DNA of 64,000 nucleotides. It comes from Actinomadura harenae (lineage in GTDB: Bacteria; Actinomycetota; Actinomycetes; Streptosporangiales; Streptosporangiaceae). The position numbers and the translations under genes were made by a program. Below the pieces are notes generated by a model that saw only the letters and a program-made list of their open reading frames with translations, was not told the origin of the DNA and did no database searches. The stretch is from the NCBI RefSeq assembly GCF_003696215.1, contig NZ_RFFG01000030.1, forward strand, positions 1 through 64,000, in the 5' to 3' direction. Positions 1 through 8,751 of the stretch are shown here, in pieces. Position 1 is the first letter of the stretch. Each line of letters starts with the position of its first letter.

Positions 1-189
1 CTGGGCGACCACCTGGTGCACAACACCCCCAAACCCACCCTGCTCACCCTCTTCGGCGCCGTTCTGGAGGACGCGAACCCCGCCGAACGCGCCCTCGTCC
101 TCGGCGGCCTCCCCGCCCCGGTCCGCGCCGTCTGGCACGTCATCGGCCGTCCTCGCTACGCCCGCCACATCCGCCGCGTCCGCGGCTGA
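1..189 (+). CDS. C-terminal part of a hemerythrin-like protein (partial)
   Basis: Only the last 62 codons are in the window; the frame is open from base 1 to a TGA at 187-189. The readable tail has a helical stretch (LFGAVLEDANPAERALVLG), then LPAPVRAVWHVIGRPRYARH and a basic end. This layout resembles the C-terminal helix and tail of actinobacterial hemerythrin/HHE-domain proteins, which bind a di-iron centre or O2/NO in the cytoplasm. No HxxxE iron ligands lie in the visible part, so the family call rests on tail resemblance alone. The next gene starts 38 bp downstream on the same strand and may be co-transcribed. Confidence 0.45.
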   Translation: MGDHLVHNTPKPTLLTLFGAVLEDANPAERALVLGGLPAPVRAVWHVIGRPRYARHIRRVRG

Positions 190-227
190 CCCCGCCCCCT
201 TACTTCGCACCTCCGAGGAGAAGAACC

Positions 228-653
228 ATGTCGCTGAAGAACGTCAACACCGTCCTGGTCACCGGCTTCGTCCTGTTCATCCTCTGGTTCGGGTCGGAGT
301 TCGTCCTGACCCCGGGGACGACGGCGCCGACCTTCGGCCTGCCGACCTGGCCGTCCGGCGACGGCGGCGGATTCCTGGTCGTCAAGGGAGACCGCGACAT
401 CGTCCTGGCCCTGGTCCTGGGCGTCCTGCTGGTGACGGGCCAGCGCCGGGCGCTGGCCTGGGCGCTGCTGGTGGAGGCCCTCGCCGCGTACGGCGACATG
501 GCCAACGTCCTGGCCCACCACGGTTCCGTGGCCGTCGCGTTCGGCGTCCACTGCCTGACCGCGACGTTGATGGTGGGCAACGGCCTGCTGATGCTGCGCG
601 AGACCCGCAAGATCGCGGCCGCTCCGGCGCAGCCCGCCCCGCAGTCCGCCTGA
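228..653 (+). CDS. DUF4267-type small membrane protein
   Basis: A 141-residue protein with about four hydrophobic segments (roughly residues 8-28, 60-76, 78-95, 100-122) and a short Ala/Pro-rich cytoplasmic tail. Length, the N-terminal segment and the central helix with GDxANVL resemble DUF4267 proteins, uncharacterised membrane proteins common in actinobacteria. The start is supported by GAGGAGAAG just upstream. The FAD oxidoreductase gene follows after 40 bp on the same strand, so the two probably share a transcript; no function can be given. Confidence 0.7.
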   Translation: MSLKNVNTVLVTGFVLFILWFGSEFVLTPGTTAPTFGLPTWPSGDGGGFLVVKGDRDIVLALVLGVLLVTGQRRALAWALLVEALAAYGDMANVLAHHGSVAVAFGVHCLTATLMVGNGLLMLRETRKIAAAPAQPAPQSA

Positions 654-693
654 CGCCTTCCCCTGTCGAGAACGTGAAGAAGGAGATTCGACG

Positions 694-2004
694 ATGACCA
701 TCAACGACCTGCGCGGTGTCCTCGAAGGCCGCGTGCTGCTCCCTGGTGACGACGGCTTCGAAGCGGCGACCACGGCGTGGAACCTCACCGTCAGGCAGCC
801 GGTGGCGGCCGTGGCGGAGGCCGCGGACGCCGATGACGTGGCGGCGCTCGTGCGCCACGCACGGCGGGCGGGCATGACGGTGGCCGCCCAGCCGACCGGG
901 CACGGCGCCTCGGGTGATGTGGACGGCCTGATCCTGCTGCGCACCGGCCTGCTGAACAAGGTGGAAGTACACGCGGAGGAGCGTGTGGTCCGGGTGGGCG
1001 CGGGCGCGAAGTGGGGGCAGGTGCTGGCGGCGGCCGGCCCGCTGGGGCTGACCGGCCTGTCCGGCAGCGCGCCGGGCGTCGGCGTGACCGGCTACACCCT
1101 GGGCGGCGGGGTCGGCTGGTTCAGCCGCAAGCACGGCTTCGCCTCCGACAGCGTCCGGGCCATCGACATCGTGGACGCCGACGGCGAGCCGCGCCGGGTG
1201 ACCGCCGAGTCCGACCCCGACCTGTTCTGGGCGCTGCGCGGCGGTGGCGGGGACTTCGCGATCGTGACCGCCCTCGAACTCGACCTGTATCCCGCGCCGG
1301 TCCTGTACGGCGGGCGCGTGGTCTGGCCGGAGCACCGGACCAGGGCGGTGTACGACGCGTTCCTGGAGCTCACCGCCGAGGCGCCTCGTGAACTCAGCGT
1401 CTGGATCAACCGGTTCCAGCCACCCGGTGCGCCGCCGGTGGTGACGCTGGATCTGGTCTACCTGGGCGAGGCGGCCGATGGGGAGGATCTGCTGCGGCGC
1501 ATCGACAAGATCGAAGACGCGATCTCCGACAGCCGCGGCGTCGTCTCGGTCGCCGACCTCGGCACCATCACCGCCGAGCCCGTCGATCCGGTCCCGTCCA
1601 TCACCCGCGCGGAGCTGCTCACCGGCCTGGACGCGGACGCGGTGGATCTCCTGCTGGCCAAGCCGGTCGAGCCGCTCATCAACGTGCAGATCAGGCACCT
1701 GGGCGGGGCCCTCGCCGAGCCGGGCGAAGGGGCCGGTGCGAGCGGCGCGGTGGCTGAGCCGTACCTGCTCGGCCTGCTGGGTCTCGGCCTGCCGCACACG
1801 GCCGACGCGACGCGCGCCAAGCAGGCCGAGGTCGTGGCCGACCTGGGAGCCTCCATCAGCGGCCGCAAGCCGTACACCATGCTGTCCCCCGGTGACACGG
1901 CGGCGCAGTCCTTCTCCGGCAGCACGCTCGCGCGGCTGCGGGAGATCAAGCGCGCCCGTGACCCGCACAACGTGTTCCGCGCGAACTACCCGGTGCTCGG
2001 ATAG
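694..2004 (+). CDS. FAD-binding oxidoreductase, berberine-bridge-enzyme (BBE) type
   Basis: A 436-residue flavoprotein of the PCMH/BBE family. The N-terminal FAD domain (about residues 30-205) has the pyrophosphate loop PTGHGASGD and the Gly-rich run GVTGYTLGGGVGW. The C-terminus ends in the BBE-like signature DPHNVFRANYPVLG, which packs on the flavin. The GHG histidine sits where a covalent histidyl-FAD link occurs in relatives; the cysteine used by bicovalent members is absent (SAPGVGVTG), so at most a single covalent link is expected. Family members oxidise alcohols, sugars or aromatic metabolites with O2; the substrate is not evident. There is no signal peptide. An AAGAAGGAG motif precedes the ATG. 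The gene ends just before a strong palindromic terminator. Confidence 0.85.
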   Translation: MTINDLRGVLEGRVLLPGDDGFEAATTAWNLTVRQPVAAVAEAADADDVAALVRHARRAGMTVAAQPTGHGASGDVDGLILLRTGLLNKVEVHAEERVVRVGAGAKWGQVLAAAGPLGLTGLSGSAPGVGVTGYTLGGGVGWFSRKHGFASDSVRAIDIVDADGEPRRVTAESDPDLFWALRGGGGDFAIVTALELDLYPAPVLYGGRVVWPEHRTRAVYDAFLELTAEAPRELSVWINRFQPPGAPPVVTLDLVYLGEAADGEDLLRRIDKIEDAISDSRGVVSVADLGTITAEPVDPVPSITRAELLTGLDADAVDLLLAKPVEPLINVQIRHLGGALAEPGEGAGASGAVAEPYLLGLLGLGLPHTADATRAKQAEVVADLGASISGRKPYTMLSPGDTAAQSFSGSTLARLREIKRARDPHNVFRANYPVLG

Positions 2005-2023
2005 ACCGGCTCCCGGCAGGTCA

Positions 2024-2055
2024 CGGCCCCGCCGCCCACGTGGGCGGCGGGGCCG
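2024..2055. terminator. perfect 32-bp palindrome, bidirectional terminator
   Basis: Sixteen bases beginning CGGCCCCGCCGCCCAC are followed immediately by their exact reverse complement, with no spacer. It lies 19 bp after the stop of the FAD oxidoreductase and 48 bp beyond the stop of the convergent DUF3592 gene. Position and symmetry fit an actinobacterial terminator without a U-tract serving both genes. Confidence 0.8.
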
Positions 2056-2103
2056 CACCGAATCCGCGTGACCGATGCCGCCGCGGAAGCGATCGGGTCG
2101 GGT

Positions 2104-2493
2104 TCAGCGGCCGGTGGCCAGCAGCCAGATCCCGATGGCGGTGAACACGCTCCCGCCCGCGAGCGGCCCGACGATGCCGGCAAGCCGCCGTCCGGTGCGG
2201 TCGACTCGTGCGCTGTTCGGGGCACCCGGGAGGAAGAGCACCGGGACCCGGCCGCCCACCGGCAGGCCCCTGGCCCCGGACGAGGTGGGCTCGAACTCGT
2301 GCGTGGTGCCCTGTGCGTCAACGAAGCCGACCACCGCGTAGGTGACGACCCCGTCGGTGCCGCGCTCCTGGCGGTGGCGGATCACCCGCCCCTCAGCGTG
2401 GACACCATCGCGTCGCAGGCGGCGACCATGCGCCGCCTCATATGTACCGAACCCGATGATGACCAGGCCCGCCAGCAGCGACAGCAGCGCCAC
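2104..2493 (-). CDS. DUF3592-type membrane protein
   Basis: A 129-residue protein with a hydrophobic helix at each end (about residues 2-18 and 105-125) around a beta-rich middle (HAEGRVIRHRQER ... YAVVGFVDAQGTTHEFEPTSSGARGLPVGGRVPVLFLPGAP). This TM-beta domain-TM layout with the G-x-V-x-V-L-x-x-P region is typical of DUF3592 proteins, whose role is unknown. It converges on the FAD oxidoreductase and lies 133 bp beyond the stop of galU on the same strand. Confidence 0.75.
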   Translation of the reverse strand: MALLSLLAGLVIIGFGTYEAAHGRRLRRDGVHAEGRVIRHRQERGTDGVVTYAVVGFVDAQGTTHEFEPTSSGARGLPVGGRVPVLFLPGAPNSARVDRTGRRLAGIVGPLAGGSVFTAIGIWLLATGR

Positions 2494-2626
2494 CGTCGAC
2501 TCCCCTCTCCGCTACACGAATCGTCGAGCGTCGACCTTTGCACGGCTTCCCCATGCCCACCAGCCTCACCGCCCAGCAGGGCCATGGCCCTCGACTGTAC
2601 GACCAGGCATTGGCCGCGGTACGCGG

Positions 2627-3556
2627 CTAGGAGCGCGGGGGCGTCGGGCGACGGCCGTCGAGTTCGTCCACCAGGCCGCGCAGGACGGGCCCGTACTCGG
2701 GGTGGGCGAGAGCAGACGCCATCTGGGCGACGATGTAGCCGGACGGGTTGCCGGTGTCGTACCAACGCCCCTGGATGACCTGGCCGTACACCTCCCTGGT
2801 GGAGGCGTAGGCGTTGATGGCGTCGGTCAGGTAGACCTCGCCGACCGGCTGGCCGTTCCTTTCGTCCTCGTACCAGCGTCGTGTCTGCTCGCGCAGTTCG
2901 TCGATGACGCCGGGGGTGACGACGTAGCCGCCGATCGCCGCGTACGGCGAGGGCGCGTCGGCCGGGGCGGGCTTCTCGACCAGGCCGGTGATGCGCAGCA
3001 GGCCCTCTCCAAGGTCGTCCTTGACGACCGGCACGCCGTAGCGCTGCGAGTCGCCGGGGTCCATGGGCATGAGGGCCAGTACCGGGCAGCCCGTCCGCTC
3101 GTAGGCGGCGATCAGCTGCTGGGCGCGGGGCACCTCGGCGACGAACACGTCGTCGGGCCACAACACCAGCACCGGTTCGTCGCCGAACGATCGGGCCGCG
3201 TTGAGCACCGGGGTGCCGTTGCCGTACGGGCCGTGCTGGTCGAGATAGGTGATGTGGCCCTGACGCGCGAGTTCGGCGACCTCCTCCACCGCGTCCGCGT
3301 AAGCCGTCTTGCCGTCGGCGCGCAACTGCGCCACCAGGGCGGGGTTGGGACGGAAGTGGTCCTGGATGATGGCCTTGCCGCCGGACACGACGATGGCGAT
3401 ATCGGTGATGCCGGAGTCCACCAGTTCGCGCACGGTGTGTTCGATCACCGGCTTGTCGCCGACCGGCAGCATCTCCTTGGGAATGGCCTTGGTCAGGGGC
3501 AGCAGGCGGGAACCGAGTCCGGCGGCGGGGATCACCGCCCTGCGGATCGTGGACAT
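2627..3556 (-). CDS. galU: UTP-glucose-1-phosphate uridylyltransferase
   Basis: A 309-residue nucleotidyltransferase that makes UDP-glucose from UTP and glucose-1-phosphate for cell envelope and glycan synthesis. The start chosen (MSTIRRAVIPAAG, preceded by GAGAGGGA) puts the nucleotide-binding motif AAGLGSRLLPLTKAIPKEM near residues 10-28. Further family features are GDKPVIEH, the acid pair in LVLWPDDVF, GVPVVKDD, GLVEKP and WYDTGNPSGYI near the end. Upstream in-frame extension lacks GalU similarity and is excluded. This is probably a housekeeping copy and not part of the distant deoxysugar cluster, which has its own thymidylyltransferase. Confidence 0.92.
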   Translation of the reverse strand: MSTIRRAVIPAAGLGSRLLPLTKAIPKEMLPVGDKPVIEHTVRELVDSGITDIAIVVSGGKAIIQDHFRPNPALVAQLRADGKTAYADAVEEVAELARQGHITYLDQHGPYGNGTPVLNAARSFGDEPVLVLWPDDVFVAEVPRAQQLIAAYERTGCPVLALMPMDPGDSQRYGVPVVKDDLGEGLLRITGLVEKPAPADAPSPYAAIGGYVVTPGVIDELREQTRRWYEDERNGQPVGEVYLTDAINAYASTREVYGQVIQGRWYDTGNPSGYIVAQMASALAHPEYGPVLRGLVDELDGRRPTPPRS

Positions 3557-3612
3557 CTGGTCCCTCTCGCTCGAACAGCACGCCGCGCCGGGTCGGCGCG
3601 ATGTCGACGACG

Positions 3613-3925
3613 CTACCAACGCGCCGCGTCTTCCCAGGTGATGCCTGGTGCGTGTTGTGTGGTGGGGGCGCCTTCCTGGAGGGCAGGCGTGATCAGCTCG
3701 GCGACCTTGCGCAGAGTGGTGGCGCCGTCGGCGGCGGGACGGGTGAGGGCCGGTCCGCCGAGGAGGATCGTGTTCGCGTCCCATACCGGGCGGTCGAAAT
3801 CACTCAGGTCTACGGTTGCGGCGTGTTCGTGCAGGTGGGCAGTGAGCATGCCCATGTCCCGCGCGAGCTTCGGTGGTCGCGACTGCGCCTTCCAGGTCGT
3901 AGTGCTCGGTCAGCGCGGTCCGCAT
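3613..3925 (-). pseudogene. frameshifted small hypothetical gene
   Basis: Two overlapping frames make one apparent protein. The first starts at an ATG at 3925 and reads MRTALTEHYDLEGAVATTEA. A one-base frame change near 3860 moves to RDMGMLTAHLHEHAATVDL..., which runs to the stop at 3613. Read together this is a coherent protein of about 105 residues ending GITWEDAARW; each frame alone is abruptly truncated. I do not recognise a named family. It lies between cupin and galU on the same strand. A sequencing error is an alternative to real decay. Confidence 0.5.
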
Positions 3926-3950
3926 GGCGGCCTGATGCCGGTGGGGTGGG

Positions 3951-4418
3951 TCAGCGGGGTGGGCCGATGATGATTTGGCCGTGTGTGTCGGCGGCCTCGG
4001 CCAGTGTGGCCGGGTCGATTTGGAAGTTGTCGGGGCGGGGTGTGGCGCGGTCGCGGCCTGCGTGGCGGAACATGCCTTCGATACCGGCCGGGGTACAGAT
4101 CATCAGGAGGTCGGCGGTGGCCGAGGTGATGCGGTAGCCGTGGGGGATGTTGCGGGGCAGGTAGACGATGCCGCCCTCGCTCAGCTCCATCTGTTGCTCG
4201 CCCACCCACACCAGGGCGGTGCCCTCCAGGAGGAGGAACACCTCGTCCTCTCGCGTGTGCATGTGGAAGGGCGGCGCCTCGCCCTTGGACACGGCGAACC
4301 GTCCTACGGTGAGGTTGCCGCTGGTCGCGGCGCCGTCGAGGAGCACCGACAGTGTGCCGCCGTCGAGCCACTCCAGTTGCTGGTGCTGGTCGGACTGGGC
4401 CAGATACGGAATGCTCAT
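3951..4418 (-). CDS. cupin-domain protein, quercetin-dioxygenase-like
   Basis: A 155-residue single-domain cupin. Motif 1 is PPFHMHTREDEVFLLLEG (about residues 50-67), with the two His and Glu metal ligands. Motif 2 is around PRNIPHGYRI (about 89-98), supplying the fourth ligand. This arrangement is seen in small metal-dependent dioxygenases and isomerases; with no further domain the reaction cannot be told. It is transcribed divergently from the epoxide hydrolase across a 128-bp gap, which may hold promoters for both. Confidence 0.82.
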   Translation of the reverse strand: MSIPYLAQSDQHQQLEWLDGGTLSVLLDGAATSGNLTVGRFAVSKGEAPPFHMHTREDEVFLLLEGTALVWVGEQQMELSEGGIVYLPRNIPHGYRITSATADLLMICTPAGIEGMFRHAGRDRATPRPDNFQIDPATLAEAADTHGQIIIGPPR

Positions 4419-4546
4419 GACGAGATCAGCCCTCCGGTGATCGGGAGCAGGGGCTTGGCTGGTATCGGGACGGGTTCGTCAGATTCTCGGTTGGCCTCGT
4501 CCGCTTCAGTGCGGCTCCGGCGCTGGGGTGTCCTGGGGAGGACGGA

Positions 4547-5644
4547 ATGACCACACTCCAACCTGTCGAGTTCATCATCGCGGTACCGGACGGCGAGATC
4601 ACAGACCTGCGGAACCGGCTGTCGTCGACGCGCTGGCCCCGGGCCTGGCCGGATCCGGCCTGGACGGCGGGCACCGACGTCGGCGTCCTCGCCCGCCTGG
4701 TGGACTACTGGGCCGACGGGTTCGACTGGCGCGGCCACGAGCGGCGCCTGAACGCCGAGCCGCAGCGCATCGCGACCGTCGGCTCGCAGAAGGTGCACTT
4801 CCTCGATGTGCGCGCGGACGACCCGACGGGTCTTCCGCTGATTCTCACCAACGGGTGGCCGAGCACGTTCGCGGAGATGATCCCCCTGGCCCACCGGCTG
4901 GCGGCGCTCGGACACGACGTCGTGGTGCCGTCGTTGCCGGGGTTCACGTTCTCCGATCAGCCGACTGAGGTGCCGACACACGAACTCTGGCACCGTCTGA
5001 TGACGGGGCTCGGACACCGACGCTATGTCGCGCACGGCGGGGACCTCGGCGCCGGGGTCACCTCGCGTCTTGGAGCATCCCACCCCGAAGCAGTCGCGGG
5101 GATTCACCTGATGGCCGTCATGGCGGCCGCCGACCACGGCGACCTCTCGGCGGCCGAGGAGGCCTATCTGTCGGGGATCGAGGCTTGGAAGAGGGACGGT
5201 GGCGCCTACCAGCACCAACAGCAGACCAGGCCGCTGACGCTCGCTTACGGCCTGAGTGACTCGCCGGTCGGCCTGCTGGCCTGGATCCTCGAGAAGTACC
5301 GCGCCTGGAGCGACTGCGGCGGGGACGTCTCCAGCCGCTGGAGCGACGACGAGATCCTGGTGCAGGCCTCGCTCTACTGGTTCACCAACACGATCGGCAC
5401 GTCGTTCCGTCCCTACTTCGACCACCTCGCGCACCCGCTGCCCCGGCCGGTGATGGGCGACGTGCCGACGGCCGTCGCCGCGTTCCCTTACGACATCGCC
5501 GTGCCGCCGCGCGAGTACGCCGAGCGGACTTACCGTGTCGTCCGCTACACCCGCTTCGACCGTGGTGGTCACTTCGCGCCGCACGAGGAGCCTGAGTCGC
5601 TCGCCCGCGACCTCCACGAGTTCGCCACCACGCTTGCCGCTTGA
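4547..5644 (+). CDS. epoxide hydrolase (EHN + alpha/beta hydrolase)
   Basis: A 365-residue protein with an N-terminal EHN-type lid (about residues 5-110, including LRNRLSSTRWP and DYWADGFDWRGHERRLN) and an alpha/beta-hydrolase core. The nucleophile Asp lies in HGGDLGAG, and the base His near the C-terminus in RGGHFAPHEEPE. The family opens epoxides through a covalent ester intermediate. One odd feature: the oxyanion-hole motif, normally HGWP, reads NGWP here. The gene ends at a TGA at 5644 and is followed by a remnant of an unrelated oxidoreductase. Likely cytoplasmic. Confidence 0.85.
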   Translation: MTTLQPVEFIIAVPDGEITDLRNRLSSTRWPRAWPDPAWTAGTDVGVLARLVDYWADGFDWRGHERRLNAEPQRIATVGSQKVHFLDVRADDPTGLPLILTNGWPSTFAEMIPLAHRLAALGHDVVVPSLPGFTFSDQPTEVPTHELWHRLMTGLGHRRYVAHGGDLGAGVTSRLGASHPEAVAGIHLMAVMAAADHGDLSAAEEAYLSGIEAWKRDGGAYQHQQQTRPLTLAYGLSDSPVGLLAWILEKYRAWSDCGGDVSSRWSDDEILVQASLYWFTNTIGTSFRPYFDHLAHPLPRPVMGDVPTAVAAFPYDIAVPPREYAERTYRVVRYTRFDRGGHFAPHEEPESLARDLHEFATTLAA

Positions 5645-5671
5645 GGGTCCTTCGACGAGGCCGTTCGGTGG

Positions 5672-5890
5672 ATGACGACGGGGTTGGTGTTGAGCGTCGC
5701 CGAGCGGATCCGGCGGGCCGGGGGCGGGAGGGTCGACGCGTTCGTCGACACCTTCGGCGACGGCTACGTGGACCTGGCGGTGGAGCTGGGCGTGCGGCCC
5801 GAGCGGATCAACACGATCTGCGACTGGGAGTCCGCGGCAAGGGTCGGCGCGCGGACCTTCGGGGAGGGCTCGGCGGCGTCGTCCTTCCGG
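5672..5890 (+). pseudogene. remnant of an MDR-family NADP-dependent oxidoreductase
   Basis: The frame reads VAERIRRAGGGRVDAFVDTF, then GDGYVDLAVELGVRPERINTI and GARTFGEGSAAS. This matches the middle of quinone-oxidoreductase-like zinc-independent MDR proteins, around the second half of the Rossmann domain, about 65-70 residues of a usual 300-330. Neither the N-terminal catalytic half nor the C-terminal half is nearby. The matching part stops near 5890, and unrelated sequence carrying the next gene's ribosome binding site follows. It is a fragment left by a deletion and unlikely to be functional. Confidence 0.65.
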
Positions 5891-5970
5891 GTTTCCCCGA
5901 TGCTGTGGCCGTGGCCTCGGACCGACCATCCTCGTGTGCCTTCCGGACAGCTTTCAGAGAGGAAGCCGGC

Positions 5971-6459
5971 ATGAGGAAAATGAAGATCACCGTCGCCCTG
6001 TGCGGGGCGGTGGCCGTGGGCGGGGCCCTGCTCCCGCAGGCCGCCGAGGCCTCCAGTACGTCGAACCTGGTGCTCGCGGTCCAGCATGACGGCCAGGGCA
6101 GGCCGTTCGTCTCGCTCCCCGCGAACTGGGGGATCGGGCACTGCACCCAGCTCAGCGGATCGACCGTCACGTGGGAGGGGACCGACTACTACCAGGACAC
6201 CCCGAAGGGCGCGCACCTGCCGCACGCACGCCTCCACTGGGTCGGCAGCACCAAGACCAACAACGACGGCGACCAGTGGTTCCAGAGCGCCAGCTTCCTG
6301 GACGGCAACGGGAAGTACCTGTTCGGCGCGAGCTTCAACAGCGACAAGATGTACGGAGCGTGGGTCTACCTCACCGACCAGATCCGGAACAACGGGCTGG
6401 ACTACGACCCGACGAGCGTCGGCAACGCCACCCAGGTGGAGATCGCCGCCTCCTGCTGA
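5971..6459 (+). CDS. secreted protein of unknown function
   Basis: A 162-residue protein with a clear Sec signal peptide: MRKMK, a hydrophobic core ITVALCGAVAVGGALL, and a probable cleavage after QAAEA near residue 26. The mature part (about 135 residues) is rich in Asn, Trp and Tyr, with two Cys residues far apart (GHCTQ and the C-terminal AASC) that could form a disulfide. I do not recognise the family. The start is supported by AGAGAGGAAG upstream. A hairpin terminator follows 29 bp after the stop. Confidence 0.8.
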   Translation: MRKMKITVALCGAVAVGGALLPQAAEASSTSNLVLAVQHDGQGRPFVSLPANWGIGHCTQLSGSTVTWEGTDYYQDTPKGAHLPHARLHWVGSTKTNNDGDQWFQSASFLDGNGKYLFGASFNSDKMYGAWVYLTDQIRNNGLDYDPTSVGNATQVEIAASC

Positions 6460-6488
6460 CGACGACGCCGGACGGGTGATGTCACATG

Positions 6489-6519
6489 GCGGGCGGGGGT
6501 CTCGTGGCCTCCCGCCCGC
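6489..6519. terminator. hairpin terminator between convergent genes
   Basis: GCGGGCGGG (6489-6497) and CCCGCCCGC (6511-6519) form a perfect 9-bp GC stem around a 13-nt loop. It sits directly between the stops of the secreted protein gene (6459) and the leftward LuxR gene (6521), so it can serve both. Confidence 0.7.
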
Positions 6520-6520
6520 G

Positions 6521-8602
6521 TCATCCGGCGGCGGTCCGGTCGGCGAGCACTTCGACGAGTTGGACTCGTCCACGGACTCCGAGTTTGGCGAAGACGCGGC
6601 TCAGGTGGGTCTCGACCGTCTTGACGGACAGCCGGAGCCGCGCGGCGATCTCCAGGTTGGTGAGTCCCTGCGCGACCAGCGCGGCCACCTCGGCCTCGCG
6701 CGGGGTCGGCTCGGGGAGCCCTCCGGACCTGGGCCGGGGCAGCCGGGCCCCGAGCCGTCGCAGCTCGGCCACGGCCCGCTCGTGCAGGGGTTTCGCGCCG
6801 CATCGCCGGAAGAGGTCGCGTGCGGTGGCCAGTTCGGCGCGGGCCTCGCTCAGGCGTCCGGCCTCGCTCAGCGCGACACCGGCCACCAGCCTGGACCGCG
6901 CTTCCGGAAGTCTCAGCCGGACGGCGGCGAACGTCCGCGCTGCCCGCAGCGCGTCGTCTGCGGCCTCCGCCGAGGCGGGCGCCTCGGGGTGGGTGGATTC
7001 GGCCAGGCGGAGTCGGGCGCGGGCGAGGTGGGCGTAGGCGGACCAGGCGGGGAGGGTGAGGTGGACGGTCGAGCGTTCGGCGAGGCCGGCGTACCGGCGG
7101 GCGGTGTCCATGTTCTTCATGGCGAGGTTCGCGTCTGTCAGGCGCTCGTACCAGTAGGGGTGCATCGAGCATGGGAGGGCGGGCAGTCCTGGGCCACCTG
7201 CGGCCGTGAGGAGTTCGGCGTGGGCGGCCGCCGGGTCGTGGTGTTCCGGGGATGCTTGGGCGAGAACGACTCGTGTGATCGAAGGCCACCAGCCGTCGGA
7301 GTTGTCCAGGAGGGCGCGGCTTTCCTTGGCGGCTCGGTTCGCCTCGGTCGCGTCGCCGCGGATGCCGGCGATCTGGCTGAGCCGGGCGGCGCTCAGCGCC
7401 GAGAGTTCGGCGCTGCCGGTCAGCTGGGCGAGCCGGTGGGCGTCGAGCGCCGTCCGCCATGCCTCGTCGAGGCGTCCGGACCAGGCGTGGGCGCAGGCCA
7501 GTCCGAGGGCGGCCTCGGCGAGTTGGTGTGCCCGGCCCGGGCGCGCGGTCGCGTGCGGGGTTCGGCGGGCTCTGGTGAAGTGCCGGACGGCGTCCTCGGG
7601 CAGGCCGAGGAAGAGCTCCGCCCAGCCGACCCAGGCCACCGTGTCCGAGCGGCCGTCCACCTCGGTGTCGAGCGCTCCGTCCATCAGCTCGGCCGCGTGG
7701 GCGGCGTGGTCGCCGAGGTGGGCCGTGTCTCCGGTGAACAGTCCGGTGAGCGCGAGCAGGCCGAGCGCCCCCGCTTTGACCACTCGGTCGGCGCTGTCGG
7801 CGAGCGCGCGGAACGCCCAGCGGCCCGCCTCGGCGAAGTCGCGTTCGCCGAGGCGGGTCTTGGCCAGTTCCAGTTCCAGGACGGCGCGGTTCTCGGTGCG
7901 GTCCGTCCTGCCGAGTTCGGTGGTGAGCAGGTGCGACGCGTCCAGACGACGACCCTGCAGCCGGTCGTGGCGGGCGCATTCGACCGCCGCCGCGACCCGG
8001 TCCGTTTCGTCCGACCGGGGCGTCAGCGTGGTGGCGAGCAGTTCACGCGCCTCGGCGGCCCGGCCGAGAGCGGCCAGCGCGGCGGCCCGAACGCTGGTCG
8101 CCCGCAGGGCGGCGGGGTCGCCGTGCGGCAGGAGGGCCGCCGCTCGGGCGGCCCACGCCTCCGCCCGGTTCGGGCTGGCGGCGAGCTCGGCGTCGGCGGC
8201 CTCGATGAGGACGCGCGCCGCCGCGTTGTCGCCGGGGACGGCCGACTCCATCAGGTGCGGGGCCTGCTCCTGGAACGGCGCGCCGACCGCGTTGAGGTGA
8301 GCGGCGGCGCGAACGTGAGCCGCGCGGATCCAGGCCGGCTCCGGCGAAGGGCCGTCGGCCCGGGCGAGGACGAGGTGAGCGGGCCGCACGGAGCCTTCAC
8401 CGAGGTCGCGCCGCGGCTGGTCGTCGGGGGGCGTCCGGCCTGCGAGCTCGTCGAGTCCGTCCAGCGCCTCACCGAGCGAGAGGCCGGCGGCGGCCGCGAT
8501 GAGCTCTGCGGAGGACGGGTTCCCGGCGATCTGGACGGCCCACGCCACCCGGGTCGCCGCCGGGCTGAACGCGTCCGCGGTCTCGGGTTCGGCAGCGGTC
8601 AT
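6521..8602 (-). CDS. LuxR-family regulator, LAL-like without an ATPase domain
   Basis: A 693-residue protein. The C-terminal LuxR/GerE helix-turn-helix (about the last 65 residues: TPREAEVAALVAQGLTNLEI, then LSVKTVETHLSRVFAKLGV) binds DNA. The preceding 550 residues are Ala/Leu-rich helical repeats like the TPR region of LAL (large ATP-binding LuxR) regulators. No Walker A motif is present, so the usual N-terminal NTPase is missing and the protein resembles the C-terminal two-thirds of an LAL. The chosen ATG (8602) has GGGGAA upstream; an in-frame start 66 bp earlier is possible. It is divergent from a second LAL-like gene 150 bp away. Target genes are unknown. Confidence 0.82.
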   Translation of the reverse strand: MTAAEPETADAFSPAATRVAWAVQIAGNPSSAELIAAAAGLSLGEALDGLDELAGRTPPDDQPRRDLGEGSVRPAHLVLARADGPSPEPAWIRAAHVRAAAHLNAVGAPFQEQAPHLMESAVPGDNAAARVLIEAADAELAASPNRAEAWAARAAALLPHGDPAALRATSVRAAALAALGRAAEARELLATTLTPRSDETDRVAAAVECARHDRLQGRRLDASHLLTTELGRTDRTENRAVLELELAKTRLGERDFAEAGRWAFRALADSADRVVKAGALGLLALTGLFTGDTAHLGDHAAHAAELMDGALDTEVDGRSDTVAWVGWAELFLGLPEDAVRHFTRARRTPHATARPGRAHQLAEAALGLACAHAWSGRLDEAWRTALDAHRLAQLTGSAELSALSAARLSQIAGIRGDATEANRAAKESRALLDNSDGWWPSITRVVLAQASPEHHDPAAAHAELLTAAGGPGLPALPCSMHPYWYERLTDANLAMKNMDTARRYAGLAERSTVHLTLPAWSAYAHLARARLRLAESTHPEAPASAEAADDALRAARTFAAVRLRLPEARSRLVAGVALSEAGRLSEARAELATARDLFRRCGAKPLHERAVAELRRLGARLPRPRSGGLPEPTPREAEVAALVAQGLTNLEIAARLRLSVKTVETHLSRVFAKLGVRGRVQLVEVLADRTAAG

Positions 8603-8715
8603 GGAGTTCCCCTTCGGCGTCCGGTCGGCGCTGAGGACGAGCCTCATCGCCTGCCGTCGGCGGCTCACGCGGGGACTTCCGTGATCTCCCGGATTGTACG
8701 GAAATGCAGGAACGG

Positions 8716-8744
8716 TTGACAGACCGGCGCATCGGTCACATCGA
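8716..8744 (+). promoter_or_regulatory. possible promoter for the truncated LAL-like gene
   Basis: A consensus-like TTGACA lies at 8716-8721, about 35 bp upstream of the ATG at 8752, in the only relatively AT-rich patch of the divergent region. The expected -10 position (about 8739-8744) is poor (CATCGA), so only the -35 element is convincing. Confidence 0.3.
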
Positions 8745-8751
8745 TGGACTC

